Source: Sclerotinia nivalis
Taxonomy: Eukaryota; Ascomycota; Leotiomycetes; Helotiales; Sclerotiniaceae
Length of the DNA: 64,000 bases
Reading direction: 5' to 3'
Assembly: GCA_029531795.1 (NCBI GenBank)
Contig: JAPEIS010000001.1
Span: 3,906,001 to 3,970,000 of the forward strand
Made by a program: the position numbers and the translations under genes. Positions 1 through 12,715 of this stretch are shown one piece after another; the stretch's first letter is position 1; each line of letters opens with the position of its first letter. The notes beneath the pieces were generated by a model. The model saw nothing but the letters and a program-made list of their open reading frames with translations, searched no databases and was not told the origin of the DNA.

Positions 1-1
1 T

Positions 2-160
2 GTCATAAGATTCTTGATTCGAAGAATCTTGTGGAATCGGAAGAAAGCCATGAAAGCCGGCTTTTCATTGGGCGTGATGAATGATTTGAGGGGTGAATAC
101 AAGCCAGAGAAAATTTCCGAGGAGGACTTGAATTGGAGTGGCTTGTATCCCATCAGATAG
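2..160 (+). CDS. 3' end of an unidentified gene (partial)
   Basis: An open frame runs from the left window edge (frame of base 2) to a TAG at 158-160, giving a 52-residue C-terminal tail. The start is outside the window. The tail is basic first (RRILWNRKKAMKAG), then acidic and hydrophilic (EKISEEDLNW). The mixed, non-repetitive composition and sharp stop look like a genuine protein end, but no family is recognised. The true upstream exon border cannot be seen. Confidence 0.45.
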   Translation, partial: VIRFLIRRILWNRKKAMKAGFSLGVMNDLRGEYKPEKISEEDLNWSGLYPIR

Positions 161-1374
161 AGGATGTTGGGGATCTTTCATTTTGGAGTTATTGATTGCG
201 GAATCCTTTGGGTATGGAGGCATTTTGGTATGGAGTTATTTGGAGATTGGATTTTTTTATATGTATGGGAAATCTGGGTTCATACGTCAATCAGCAGATT
301 TATCAACTTCTCTGATCTCACAATTACTTAGAAAAAAATAAATAAAATTCCTCGATTTGCCCAATCACATGTTTCAATCGATTCGCCCCCCTTCCAGAAA
401 GACACTAAAAATCTATATTATAACAAAGGGAACTAGATTATTATTAAAGCAAAATGAGCTAGATTATTATGCTTTAGGCAATTACAAAAATCCCATCCTT
501 AACTGGAAGTAACGAGAGGCATAAATGAGGCCGAAGGAAATTGTCGACTCGAAATTATGCCGTGATAATTAAAAACAGTGTTTTTATAAGGTATGGATGG
601 TAATACTCAAGTGATTACGAAGGCCAGTATACAGTTTTGACTCAAGATGGCCCCATTTTGAAGTCATGTTGTGCATTTGGAGCATGAACATACCTTCAGA
701 TTTGTGCAAAAATACAGTCGCTTTCCATCCTCTGCTTCCACTTTTCCTTCTTCCTCATCCACAAACGAAAAAATCGGAAACAACGACCAATGTCGATAAC
801 AACAAAATACCGCATTATCACATCATTCACACTTCACATACCTCGACATGATTAAAATATCCGTACTTCTTCACTATCCGATCTGTTCTTAACATAACCC
901 AGTACCGCTTCGCTCTACTATTCTTAAGATCCCTCCTCGTTTTACGCCATTGCAAATATCATCACCACATCTTTCAAGGCCTTTTCTACAGATCAAGCCA
1001 CATCTTCTCAGTCTACCCCTCTTCGCAACCTTTGCGCGCAATAAGATATCGACATATCAAACACACGAGGTCGGAAGTCATCATACTTCGTTTATTCTGA
1101 CAGTACACATATCACTGTAAGTACATTTCGTCATTTTAACCTGCATCATATCTATCTATACTCTCCTGAAAGCATTTATTCTTGATGGTTTCGTCAACTC
1201 TTGGTTGCATTTGGAGATGGAAATAGATGAATTAATATTCGGGATAGTCTACTTCCATTGGCAAAATTCCTCAGCTGGCCGCCTCTTATATCCTCGTCAT
1301 TGGAGGTAATCGAAATTAAAGATTTGAATTACACTCCCTGATATCGACCACGTCGTTTATCAAGTACGACAATC
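161..1374. other. Intergenic, no supported gene
   Basis: AT-rich spacer. It holds short open frames (138-341, 666-851) of low-complexity composition without recognisable domains. The pyrimidine-rich stretch at about 840-1115, followed by a possible 5' splice signal (CTGTAAGT, about 1115), may be the leader of the 1375 gene; this is inference. Confidence 0.4.
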
Positions 1375-2040
1375 ATGGAGGATTGGGAGCCGTGGGAAGC
1401 TGCAGTCATGCTACTCGCCATAGACTGGTACACTGCAGGGGGCAAAACTCAAGCACAATGGGGGGGGCCTGCAGCATATCATCAAGCAGGCCGGAACTAT
1501 GGGATTTTGAGTATAGTGAGGGATTGGATAATATTTCTCCATGATGCACCCTGTGATTTGAGGTCGAATCGTCTGATGGAGCGGCGTCAATTGGGTGGTG
1601 CTACATCAATCTTTTCCTCGCAAACTATTCGCAGGAAATGGTACGACCTCAAATTCGATCACGAGATTCGAACGGAGGCTGTGTATGCCCTAATGAATCA
1701 AGTGTTACCAATGAGGGAGGAGCTGGAGGCTCAGTTTAGCATCAGAATATGTTACATCCAAAACGACAAGTTGCCTGCAGGAGATCCAGCTGATCTCGCA
1801 GGCCAACAATTGCCTGATGATGGAACCAGTGGACAATACCACGTGACATTTTCACCACGCAGGTGGAACACCGAGGAGATTTGGGGGTCCGAAAAGGCAG
1901 CAAGGGAGGAAAGACAAATAGCATATGATTTAGCCTTACGTCAAACATGGGATAGGATTAACTCCCCTGATGCAGCTTTGCAACAACCGAACAATAATGA
2001 GGGTGCCCAAGATCTGAATGAAGCTCAAGAGCGTGAATAG
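1375..2040 (+). CDS. Hypothetical protein, 221 aa
   Basis: Single-exon frame with an ATG start. The N-terminal half is rich in Trp and aromatic residues (MEDWEPWEAA, DWYTAGG, RKWYDLKFDHE). The C-terminal 50 residues are Gln/Asn/Glu-rich and probably disordered. No signal peptide, membrane segment or known motif was found. The even, non-biased composition over 221 codons supports a real gene. It is probably a lineage-specific fungal protein; function unknown. Confidence 0.55.
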   Translation: MEDWEPWEAAVMLLAIDWYTAGGKTQAQWGGPAAYHQAGRNYGILSIVRDWIIFLHDAPCDLRSNRLMERRQLGGATSIFSSQTIRRKWYDLKFDHEIRTEAVYALMNQVLPMREELEAQFSIRICYIQNDKLPAGDPADLAGQQLPDDGTSGQYHVTFSPRRWNTEEIWGSEKAAREERQIAYDLALRQTWDRINSPDAALQQPNNNEGAQDLNEAQERE

Positions 2041-3141
2041 GTCCCCATTCACTTCAAAAGAGATCTATTTCACTAGCTACGGTTCACCAGCGACGGACTT
2101 CGAATTTGACATGGAGTTTGGCATAATCAAGAGATCGGTAAAGGAGAGGATGAAAAAAATGTTTTCCTTCAAGACACGCATTGAACTTTCCCCTTGGGAA
2201 CCTTCCATTCGTTTAATTTTCCCTGGGGTTACACCACACCCGAGTTTTACTCACACCTGTACTTTGAGCATTGGATTTTGTTCGCTTTGGGAACATGTAC
2301 ATTCTTTTAATATAGATGTCGAGTAATCCTGGCACTTGTCGCTTCATTACTCTAGCTCTAGTATTTGATGAAAATCGTTGTTTTAGCTGATGGGATTGAC
2401 TTCCGTGACTATTTTTATGCTTTTGGCGCTGTGTGATGTGTGGAATGTGATTTGGATATTGGAAAGTCGTTGTGGTTGCTAAGAGTGTGAGAAATGAAGA
2501 TTGAGTGTGAATTTATGCTTGAAACGCTCTGTTAGTATAAATTATAAATACTACAAATAAGACTAGAATGGTTTCAGGGCGCCATTCATCAACCATCGAC
2601 CATCATTTATTTTTTATTCTTTTTACCTGGCTCCTTTTCACAAAACCCAGATTCATCCCTGAGCAAACTTACAGATGACTATTGAAATGCTTATGACCAA
2701 TTAGCTGATATCAGAACCAAAGCTCAAACGACACTGGTGCTGAAAGGTTTGGGGGAGAAGGAACGATATCATGTATACTATACCATACCACGAGTTTCAG
2801 GCTCTTTACTCTGTACATACCACCCATGCGTCAAATACTTATATGTCTTCTAGGTAAGGATGTAATTTTCAATTAATATAAATCATATGATTTGTCAATT
2901 GAAATTGACTGTACATATTGATTCGACATCAATTGACCATCCATTGTTCTGGGCCACAATATGCTACCCGCCTTTACGCATCCGAACTCTCTAATATCCG
3001 TTCTCGTGGTCTTACCATCACCACCATGACCATCTTCAACCTGCAACCTTTATTAAATATCCATCTCCATCTTGATATTATCTTCCATAACCCAGTTTTC
3101 CTCCAGTTTTCCTTCTCCATCCTTCTAATCTTTATACCTGA
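2041..3141. other. Intergenic, nothing recognised
   Basis: Spacer between the convergent 1375 gene and the histidine kinase. The open frames at 2018-2326 and 2918-3211 are low-complexity (His/Ile/Thr or Phe-rich) and look like chance readings of AT-rich DNA. Confidence 0.4.
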
Positions 3142-6100
3142 TCATAAATCCAAATATCCCCAATTTCTCATCAACGTCTCCAATCTACTAACCTTCATCG
3201 GCTTCGTATAGAAATCATCCACACCCGCCGCCTTCGCCTTTTCCATATCCTTCTCTGAATATGCGGCCGAGAGTGCCACGATACGCGTTGGCGGTAATGG
3301 TTTGGGACTGATACTTTGTTGTAGGTTATCGAGAAATCGGATCATTCGTGTAGATTGATAGCCATCGCAGATGGGCATGCTAATATCTATTATGCATTAG
3401 TTTAATCCTGAGGCATTGTGTAGATATATGGATCAATATTTGGTTTGATTTCCTAGCCAAGAAGCAAGTTAATATCAGGAGAAAAGTAGATTTTGCTTAC
3501 CCATGAAGACAAGATCAAATCCATTAGGTTGAAGACGATACTTTTCAAACGCCACAGCTCCGTTTTCCGCACACGTGATATCAAATTTCAGTTTGCGAAA
3601 GTAGGCTCTGAGGAGGCGAAGGTTGATTGGATTATCATCTACGCAAAGAATTGTAGGTTGGAAAGGTTTCCATAGACTTTGAGGTGCAGTAAGTGGTTTG
3701 TCGGAAAGTACTTCATCTGCCACGGGTCGGGCGGCGGACATCCCAAGCTCCATTTGAATATCAGGCATTGGAGAGGCCAAAGGGCTGTTGTAAGAATATT
3801 TATTTTCGGTTATAGCCAAAGTCGTTGGCGATAGTTGCTCTTTCTTCGGAGATAAGCAGGTGAGTAATGTTTTCAACAATTTCCAAGGGCCAAAAGGTAT
3901 CGTCAGACTTTCAAAGGGGATGCCAAAAACCGAGCTTTGTTGGGATGTATGAGCGTGGCTTGGAACATAGCGTACTACTATTATAAGCGAAGGCTTGAAT
4001 GAACCGACTATCATCAATTGCGACAGGAATACATCGAGTCTCTCTTCTGTGACAAATGCAATATCAGCAGCACGATCATCGGCATCATGGTTCATGCCGA
4101 ACCACTTGGTAAGATAATCGTGTAGGGATTTATTCAGATAACCAGACGAACCAGAATGAAAGCCATGTGTCGAAAAAGTGGAATATTTGGATTGCTGAAG
4201 CAGCCTCTTTACTTCGTCAACTTGGTCCTTGGGAAGTGTATCAGCAGGTGCGACAGAAGTTAAATCAGAAGCTGCCTTCGCGAGAGGTAGTTTAACTGTA
4301 ACCGTAGTGCCATGATCAATTTGACTTTGGACATCGATGGTTCCATTATACATCCGTACGAGAGAATCCACGATGTGAAGCCCAAGTCCTTGGATAAATT
4401 AGCATATCAACATAACTAGAGACATTATTAAATTCTTACCGGTACCCGGCGCTAACGACGACTCTTGAGAAAAGGCTAAAAAAAGCTTGCTCTTCAAAAA
4501 TTCGCTAGAAATGCCCTTGCCACTATCAATAACTCGGAGTACCACCAAATCATCATCACCTAATATCTTTGGCGTCGTTGATACCTCAGGGTTGCTATTT
4601 TTCGCAGATTCAACTGTTAAAGAAATATCTATGAAGCCTACCGAGGTATACTTAAGACTGTTCCCGACTAGATTCATGATGATTCGCTGTACGGATCCTG
4701 GAGAGCAGAAAAAGTGCCAATCATTAAATGCAATGTGTAAAGATACAGTGACGGAGCTAGATTTATTCAACATCCGATCCCCTTGCCTGTCCGTCGTTCC
4801 TGGAGGTAGCATTACTCGGTAAAGAAGATGCTCCGAATTTGATCTGTGATGCATGTATGCAGCTGCAACAATTGCCACCGAATCCTCACACATTCTAGCA
4901 AGATCTAGAGGTAGTGAATCCATGTCCCCGCTAGTAAGGCTTTCGCCGCTTACTTGTTGAGAATGTGAAGTATCTCCATTCTTATTCGGAACCTTTCCTC
5001 CAGCTCCTTTATCTTTCTTTAGGTTGTTCAGCTGGAAGTATTAGCTTTGTGTGGGTGAGAGTTCGCCAAAGTATTTGCAGGCTCCGTAACCGCGAAAGTT
5101 TCAGAAAAGCCGAATCCATACCTTGGAGTATTGAAGAACATCCATCAAAGTTTCTTGAAGGACTCGTCCACACGTTTCGATTGTCGAGCAAAGTTCGAAT
5201 TGATCATTGTCAAGATTCGTCTCGCTTAAGAGCTCTGTCAGAGTCGTTAGAACATATCCTGAACACTCCAACCAGAACATAAATACCGGCAGATCCCAGT
5301 ATGCCGTGAAGCGGCGATTTCAGTTCCTTCAGTCCGTCAGTTGCAACTCTGAAGATTTTATAGGTTAAGGATTTGATCGTAAGAAAAATCGTGAAAACTA
5401 GATAACATTAGATTAATTGCCGAGTAGTATGTAGTGAGGCAGAGCCGAACCTAGGAAGGCCTCAAGCACGTGCCATCCGACAATTAGGATATTCAATAGT
5501 CCGGACTTGCAGTCCAAAAATAACAAGCTTTTGATTTCTGAAATGACTAAAAGGCTTGAAAGGAATGAAAAAAAAGAGGTAATTTGAAAGATTAGATTTA
5601 TCTAGAACAATTGATTCATTCAAATAATCAATTTTCGAAAAACTATATTTTCCAAACTTTGAAAGATTGCCTCTGCTTCGCTAGTCCGGACCATTGGATG
5701 CCTTGCAGTGGGTCGCGCCATACAAGGGGATTTCTCTGCATTTTGTAGGAAGACATTGCAAAATAGATGAAAGATAGGTTGAATAAGGTTACTCACATGC
5801 GATATACTTGATATGAAGTCTCCCTTTTGACGATCGGCAGCCGCGATGGATATTCGATTATACTCAATAGATACACTATTCAGAAAGCCACGGACGAATG
5901 CCTTTTCTGTATCCGACGTGAAAATCGCTATGTCTCGTAGCGATACTGCAAAGCATGCCACTATTGGTAATCCAGTTCCTGCTTCTGAAAGAGGAGCAAA
6001 AAGAACCTCTCGAGAATCAGGGAAGCATTGCTTCATAATGCTGCGATCAGTCTTTCTGACTCGACGGCGCTGCTGTGGATTATGTTGCATAGCAAACATT

Positions 6101-7688
6101 TGTTCATAGGGTGATGAGTCTTCGCCTTCTGAAGATTCGGAATCATAGCCATTGAATGTCCAAACTTTACCCTTGGGATACCTCTTTGATAGTCTTTGCA
6201 GATCCTTTTCATTCGGCGCCCTGTACAAGTTACAGGATAATGTGTTGCCGTCCAGCGATGAAGACGCTGAAGTGGAAAAACTTCTGACTTTGGCCGAACC
6301 TGCTTCATTAGTCCTCCTGTTTAGCGAACAAGGCCGCGCGGATATATTCAACAGACTGATATCATTTTCTTGAACAAGATGGGCGGAGGTTGAGGTGAAG
6401 TCATTGCTTGTATCTGATGCGTCTAACATTGCATCTTCAAGTGATCTAACTTCCCCGTTCTGTCCATTTTCGGCACTGGTTGAAAAGCCAATACTCATAT
6501 CAAAGAAGATCGTATAGTCAACATCAAGGGATTCTCTCAGTAAATTGGCACCTCGTGAGAGTATCCGATCATGGGTAGCCGGAGCATCAGTCAATGCCAG
6601 GGGCCCCATGGGAGTATTAGGTGAGATATCATATAATGGGTTCTCACCGACGAGTGAGCGTGGAGGCCCCACTATGTTGTTTAATGACTGTTCAGTCACT
6701 GTAGCTAAAGAATTGTCAGTGGCAATCAGACTACTCCTTAAGTTAGTGTTAATCATGTTGGCTTCATCCGAGCGGGTCCCATTAACTTCTTGGCACTTGA
6801 CGACGACATCTGTTACGACCTGCCGCGGGATCCTACTTTGACCCTCAACTAATGCAGCTAACCCTTTGGACATAACATCATTGCGTCTCAATTGCACACT
6901 TTCTCGTTTCATTTCAAGATATTCCATCACGTTTTTTGCCATTAATCCCAGGAAATCAATCTCTGCCCTTGTGGCTGGCTCGCGTGGTCTTGGATCAATG
7001 ACAAAGACACTTCCAATTGGTATCCCAGTATTACTGATCAAAGGGGTTCCTGCATAATATCGGAATCTCGGCCCTCCTGCAACATAAGGCAAGTTACAGA
7101 ACCTCGGATCAGCCATTAAATCGGGAACGCTGAAACAGGCATAATGATTCGGCTCAGGGACAACTTCTATAGTATACTAATGGCAGTATATTAGTGATGA
7201 GCGATCAATGGAACAGAGAAACTCACTGCACAAAGGGCTTGGCTACGGATAGTTCTAGTAATCGTGATAGTTATTAGAAAAAGCTCCACATCGATTACTT
7301 TAAGATAGCTTACCCTCCACAACCCATCCATAAATCATCGCCTGGATCATGTTTTGAAGAGTCTGACAAATCCAATGTCTTTGTTGCTTCCGCAAGAAAG
7401 TACTATAAACCGTGAGTAAACTATTGTGATAGTCTTGATCGGAATCACAAATACTTGTGCATTATCATCTACAACAGATACCATCGCCCTCCCCGCACCG
7501 AGACGCCACGTAATCAGTTGCATCAAGGCTGTCAAAGTACTATTCGGGCTGCTAGCTTTTTCTACGGACCGGACAGTCTCGGGACTTTCGGCTGGCACAT
7601 TTTCACCGGCAATAGGCGGGTCATCGGGAGACCTTTTGTAGTACCGGCGAACCTCGCGAATTCTTTTGCGTTCCGAGGATGAGAGCAT
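3142..7688 (-). CDS. Hybrid sensor histidine kinase (GAF - HisKA - HATPase_c - receiver)
   Basis: A two-component phosphorelay sensor, expected to autophosphorylate on His and pass phosphate to its own receiver Asp and then to an HPt protein. Nine exons fit without frame loss: 7455-7688, 7314-7402, 7227-7254, 5797-7176, 5287-5326, 5122-5234, 4440-5031, 3501-4388 and 3142-3386 (about 1202 aa). In order: a GAF-type sensor over roughly residues 40-200; a long Ser-rich linker; the H-box (His about 577) continuing as ELKSPLHGILGSAE after an intron; N-box NLVGNSLKYTS; G1 DSGKGIS; F-box; G2 GLGLHIVD; and a receiver with CVDDN, phospho-acceptor in FMDISMP (about D1122) and KPMKV. The codon of the acceptor Asp is itself split by an intron. 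No membrane segment was seen, so it is probably cytosolic. An in-frame upstream Met at 7739 is an alternative start. I cannot assign the fungal HHK group with certainty. Confidence 0.88.
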
Positions 7689-9530
7689 GATTTTTCGAGT
7701 CTTATTAACGAGATGGGATCGATATACACACGAGCCCAAGAAGTTGGGAATGACAGATTGGTATAAATCTTTTTCACTATATCACCGGATGTTATAATTG
7801 ATAGTGTTTGGGACGAATACAAAGATTTTAGGCCAATATTTCCGATTCGTATTGATGGATTCCCGCGATAACGTCACACTCGTACAAGGACGTACGAATG
7901 GAATTTGTTATCGGAAAATGACCGGAAACACGATAGTGAAGGTAGGTAGGTGCCTGCAATGGAGATGTATTTTGAACAATTATGAGAAGATTCGGATTGA
8001 AGCTTTTAGACACGGAGGCGCGATAGAAAAGTGATGTTTCCCCAAAGGTTGTGTATATAGTGTATTTTTTGTAAAGCGTGTGTTACCAAATGACGTATTT
8101 TAGTCGCCAATGGGAAGTTCAGAGGCTGCATGCAGTAACGTAGGGTAAGCTCCTATTGACGTCAAAAGATAGGTGGATAGATGAGTGAACAAAGGGGGTA
8201 AATCAGGGCGATACCGGTACTGGTATGCTAAACTTTGCTAAACGATTAAGGTTATATGAATCTCGGTAATAAATCAGAACATGGGGTAAAAGCTAGATCT
8301 GGGTTGGATATAGAAATTGTCACTGGGCAGCTGAAATTTGGGGATATTCAATTCGGTAAAGATCTGCGAATGAGAACCTTATCATTCATTACCTTAGGTA
8401 CCAAGGGGCTAGTATTTGCTTTTATTTTTGACATGCTTAGTCCTTCTCATGATGCACAGATATCTCTCAACTTCCTTCGATTCCTAGGATGTTCAGATCG
8501 ATCAACCAAAGTCTTGCAATACCATTGATAGCTATGGGTTGAAACTTACATGGATGATGAAAGAGAAGTAGAAGAGCAAATAAATGATAGCGTACAAAGC
8601 GCTCTACTTCGCATGTATCTCGAATCATACATCGACCTATCAATCGTGCGGATTTGAATCGATTAGTATATGCCTCGCTACATCCGAGGCCTTTCAGATA
8701 AGCATCGTGAAGGGTTAATTTCGATAGAAGGATGATCCAATACGTAGGAAGTGGCTGGAAAGTTGGGATAACTCTGAAGACGATATGCACATAAAATGCC
8801 AAACATTGGTCCAATCTATTGGTTGAGTAGAATCATGATCTTTGTTCCTTCTACCTTCAAGAAATTGGCATAACAAATCTGATTGAGTGTGATACTTGAC
8901 ACATAATAAGGATGTTGGGATCCAGCTAAGTACGTGATTCCAAATGGCCGATATATCAGCTTGTAACAGAGGTACCAGTGGCGTAGGAACGATAGTCAAA
9001 AGTCCTCTTCTTCGTTGTATGCCTCAAAAATAAATATGACACAAGACTAAATAGTACCTGTGAAAATGTGTAAGGCTAGTCTGTGTTCCCCATCCGGATC
9101 TGAGATGATATATGTAATGTTGTTCGGAGTATCGAGTACTTGTAGTTTTTGTGTATATTAACACGGAAGTCACAGTTTCCGGGCCACAACACCGCGTCAC
9201 CGTAACAGGTAATAGATGAAGGGAATATAGAACAAAATATTGTCTTTAAAAATGCTTCCTATCAAAAAGTTCCAAAAAGAGATATTTTTACTGTGAGGCT
9301 TATGACATTGTAAGTGTAAGATAAGGTACCCTTGATAAAGTGCGCTAGGCAATATTAGGCGAAAATTTGGCAGAACAAGTGCTCACCGCCCACTGACGCG
9401 AAACTCAAGCTGCCTAAGCTATCAATCGATATACAACAACATCAAATCTATCAGCGACGTCGATCTCACAGATCTATCATACCCCTCAGTTGATCTTCTT
9501 AAACTCTACATTCAAATCTCGATTGCGAAG
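7689..9530. other. Divergent intergenic region, no supported gene
   Basis: The region between the histidine kinase (minus) and proteasome beta-5 (plus) holds both promoters. Open frames at 7798-8034, 8256-8528 and 8467-8999 have no recognisable domains and overlap one another on both strands. The last 120 bp before 9531 is a CA/CT-rich leader typical of fungal 5' UTRs. Confidence 0.4.
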
Positions 9531-10539
9531 ATGGATTCCCTAGTATCAAAATACAGTACGCCCTCGTACGAGCAAGAAGCGCCCCAAGAAGACCAGATGG
9601 AGCTATACCAACCAGCTCCAGGCTTGTCTTTGAAATTCGCCATGCCTCCTGTCGCACATGTACGTTATCTTCTCAATTCTTAAGCTCCAATTTGAAGCTG
9701 TACTTGCTATGAGATCTCGGTGCGCAAAATACTAATATAATCTACCTCTAGCCATCCGCTTGGCTCCGAGCAGCTACTGATGACCATGCGAACCCAAACT
9801 GTCCCATCAAGATCACACACGGTACTACAACTTTAGCATTCAGATTTCAAGGTGGAATTATTGTGGCGACAGATTCCAGAGCAACGGCAGGCAACTGGAT
9901 CGCAAGTCAAACTGTTAAGAAAGTTATTGAAATCAATAACTGCTTATTGGGTACAATGGCCGGTGGTGCTGCTGTAAGTCCTTAAATTCGCACCACTTTA
10001 TTGTTTCTTTCTCGGTCATATCTGATATGTTTGAAATCCAGGATTGTCAATACTGGCTCGGATACCTCGGTATGCAATGCAGACTTCACGAACTTCGTCA
10101 CAAACGCCGCATTTCCGTCGCAGCTGCATCCAAGATACTTGCAAACCTCGTTTACAGATACAAAGGTATGGGCTTGTCTATGGGAACTATGTGCGCTGGT
10201 GTTACGAAGGAAGAAGGGCCTGCACTTTACTACATCGATTCCGATGGAACAAGATTGAGCGGAAACCTCTTCTGTGTTGGATCTGGTCAAACATTCGCAT
10301 ATGGTGTCTTAGATGCTGAATACTCATATGATTTGAGCGAGGAGGCGGCATTAGAGTTGGGAAGAAGAAGTATTTTGGCCGCCACACATAGAGATGCTTA
10401 CTCTGGAGGTTTCATCAACTTGTATCATGTTAAGGAAGACGGATGGGTCAAGCATGGATTCAATGATACCAACCCAATATTCTGGAAGACGAAGTTGGAG
10501 AAAGGAGAATTTTCTAATGTTACTAGCGAGCTGGTGTAA
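9531..10539 (+). CDS. PRE2: 20S proteasome subunit beta-5 (chymotrypsin-like)
   Basis: Catalytic beta subunit of the 20S proteasome inner ring, responsible for chymotrypsin-like cleavage. Exons 9531-9659, 9752-9973 and 10042-10539 give 282 aa, matching the yeast PRE2 class. The N-terminal 67 residues form the propeptide; autocleavage falls in [10 protein letters not shown], leaving Thr68 as the N-terminal nucleophile. Conserved blocks follow: [24 protein letters not shown], the RISVAAASK helix, [27 protein letters not shown] and [13 protein letters not shown] (here THRDAYSGG). Both introns are phase 0, about 70-90 nt, with clear branch sites. Nothing abnormal; an essential single-copy gene. 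Confidence 0.97.
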
Positions 10540-10949
10540 AAATGCGGCATGGTTTAATGAGCGAAGGAGTGATTTCTTTGGAATGTGTCATTAGCATGGA
10601 CGCAGGAGCAAGGTTGGCCTTGGGCCTTGTATACTACTGCTTCATTCACGAGTTTTATCAGCTACGAAGATAATGTTATAGCAGCAAAGGACCTATTTAT
10701 TTGGATTGTGACAACTGAAAGTGCTTGTTATCCGCAGAACATCTTGCGTATATGGCAAGTGCCATATTGGAAGTCACAGGGTTGTCCTCGGACACATTAC
10801 ATATTCAACAGTTCCAGTTGTACTTCCTTCATGTGTGGGAATTGATTTTCAAAAGCATTTGATAAAGAAGCGTATCATTATCCAATCTATATGACAAGGT
10901 ATAGAACGCCCGAAAAAATTGAGTCCACAAAAATAAGCGGGAACGATAT
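10540..10949. other. Short convergent intergenic region
   Basis: 3' flanks of proteasome beta-5 (plus) and the 10950-11800 gene (minus). The open frame at 10585-10845 is Trp/Ser-rich without a domain and is taken as 3' UTR. Confidence 0.4.
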
Positions 10950-11800
10950 CTATCTATTTATGGAGATTCCCGCCATTCCTTCATGAAGCGTCTCAGACGT
11001 GACCGCATTCCGCCGCGGCTTCGCAACCGCGATTTCCTCCTCGTCTGTCCAACCCTCATCTTCCTCAATATCTTCCCCAGGTCTCTGTCTTTTTGAGGAC
11101 CTTTCAGCATCAGCGTCGTTATCGCATCCTCTCTTCAAAGCCCTCCGGACATTAGCAGCGTTGTCGCGCTGTCTCATTGAGACTGTTTGGTCCTCCGCGT
11201 CGTTATGCCGCTGTCTTTTCGGGTTCCTTTCGCCCTCGGAGGAGTCGTAGTAGTCGTCGGAGTCGTCGTCGCGCCCTCTCTCCAAGCTGGGGACGGACGA
11301 GGTTGGGCGAGAAGACGGACGAGAGCGAGCGGATGACTTCCATTCTTCATATGCCCTTATTTGAGACATTCGGGGTGGCGGCCTGACGGGCAAAATTCGA
11401 GGAGTTGGTAGGGTTCGCGTAGCTGGAGCATCAAAAGTAGTGGGAGCGAATGGGTTAAGTCGAGCATTCGATGCTTTGCTCTTATTAAGATGTTCCGCCC
11501 TCCGCAACACGCGAGCTCTCTCTTCTTCCGCTGTTACATGACTCTGGTAGGCAGCGCGTGGCTCGTAGTGGACTCCCTAAACAATGTTAGATTGAAATCA
11601 TTCTTGGCGGCGGCAAGGCGGAACAATAGGAATATTGTACAAGTGCACGGAGGACAATTTGCAAAGGACAATGTATGAATGTGCGCAAGACAATATGTAG
11701 GAACTGTACGAGTATACAAAAGACAATGTGTGATTTAAACGAAAGTGGGTTTATATGATTGCGGTTCACTCACCGAAGCCAGTTTATTTGACTCAGTCAT
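10950..11800 (-). CDS. Disordered charged protein, probably nuclear, 217 aa
   Basis: Two exons are proposed: 11774-11800 (nine codons, MTESNKLAS) and 10950-11576, joined across a 197-nt intron with donor GTGAGT, branch CTAAC and acceptor TTTAG. The body starts VHYEPRAAYQSHVTAEEE, then a basic, Pro-rich central part, a Ser/Arg-rich segment (SSARSRPSSRPTSS), alternating acidic runs and KRQR patches (three PKRQR/SKRQR-type copies) that resemble nuclear localisation signals. No enzymatic domain is visible. It is probably a fungal-specific nuclear protein; this is inference from composition only. The short first exon is the least certain part. Confidence 0.6.
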
Positions 11801-12213
11801 TTCACGTTCCTTTTCGGACGACGTGGAGGTGGATAAATATTTCATATCGATTACATTACCCCGTACGAAATCGAAGATTATATTGAAAGCTCTGAAAAAT
11901 CTGGATAAAGTAGTTGTAGTAAAGATTTCTATCGAATGCTATAAATGAGAATCACAAATATTTCTGTCGGAATTTTTCTGGCATTGAGAGAAGAAATATC
12001 ACATTATTGAAATCTGTGGAAGCTAATTCCTAGTGTAAAATGGCAAGTGTAATTCAGATGGGGATGCGCTAGGTTGTTCATTGGTTTCTGATGGGTGGTT
12101 TGGATTTAAATGAGGTCATGGTTTGATTTAGCCCTTGGAATGCTGCTAGATTCTCTGGTAGGTTATATTTAGTCGATGTTAGTTTCGGTTTTTGTTAATT
12201 AGTTTTTGGCTAA
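11801..12213. other. AT-rich intergenic flank, no supported gene
   Basis: Upstream flank of the 10950-11800 gene up to the MITE-like element. Nothing recognised. Confidence 0.4.
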
Positions 12214-12230
12214 TAATAGTCGGCTCTCAC
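12214..12230 (+). repeat. Left terminal inverted repeat of the MITE
   Basis: Exact 17-bp inverted match to 12716-12732, including the TA that is the presumed target duplication. Confidence 0.65.
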
Positions 12231-12715
12231 AAACGGCCAAAATCTTATTTTTGATATACAACTATAAATTTTCAAATTAGTACAATAAATTTTTCATTGT
12301 TAGATTCGTATTATCAAACTGAAATCAATGGTATAAAAATTATTACATTAATTCGAAAATTGTTCAAATTATTCATATTGTGAAAGAGGTAGGTCGAGAT
12401 ATGTGCGTCCCGATTGCACGCTGCGAGGGGGGAATAGGAATAAGAACTGATTAGATTATGTTGTAAAAGCTTCAAATAATATAATTATTAGAATTAATAA
12501 TGGGTATGGGTTGTGCATAATAAATATACAAAAAGATTAGTAAAACATGATTGATTATTTAAGAAGGGAAGGGCAAAATCCTTTTTTTATATCTAATTAT
12601 GAAGGATCATATGATTTATTGATTATGAACTAATTATGTATTTGGCTTCAATAACCCAACTTTCCCACAATATATTATAGCTAACAGGACATTCGCTTTT
12701 CCCGACTAGGAACTA

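Noticed and set aside
5235..5286. Apparent frame change inside the H-box helix (GSAG... to ELLSETN)
   Set aside because: Explained by a 52-nt intron with CTAAC branch point and ACAG acceptor; the spliced helix has normal length.
5620..5796. Possible frameshift/degeneration of the histidine kinase after ISSISH
   Set aside because: A canonical donor follows the His codon and the H-box resumes in frame at 5326, so this is intron sequence and the kinase appears intact.
8256..8999. Several overlapping open frames upstream of the proteasome gene
   Set aside because: No domains, conflicting strands, and AT-biased composition.
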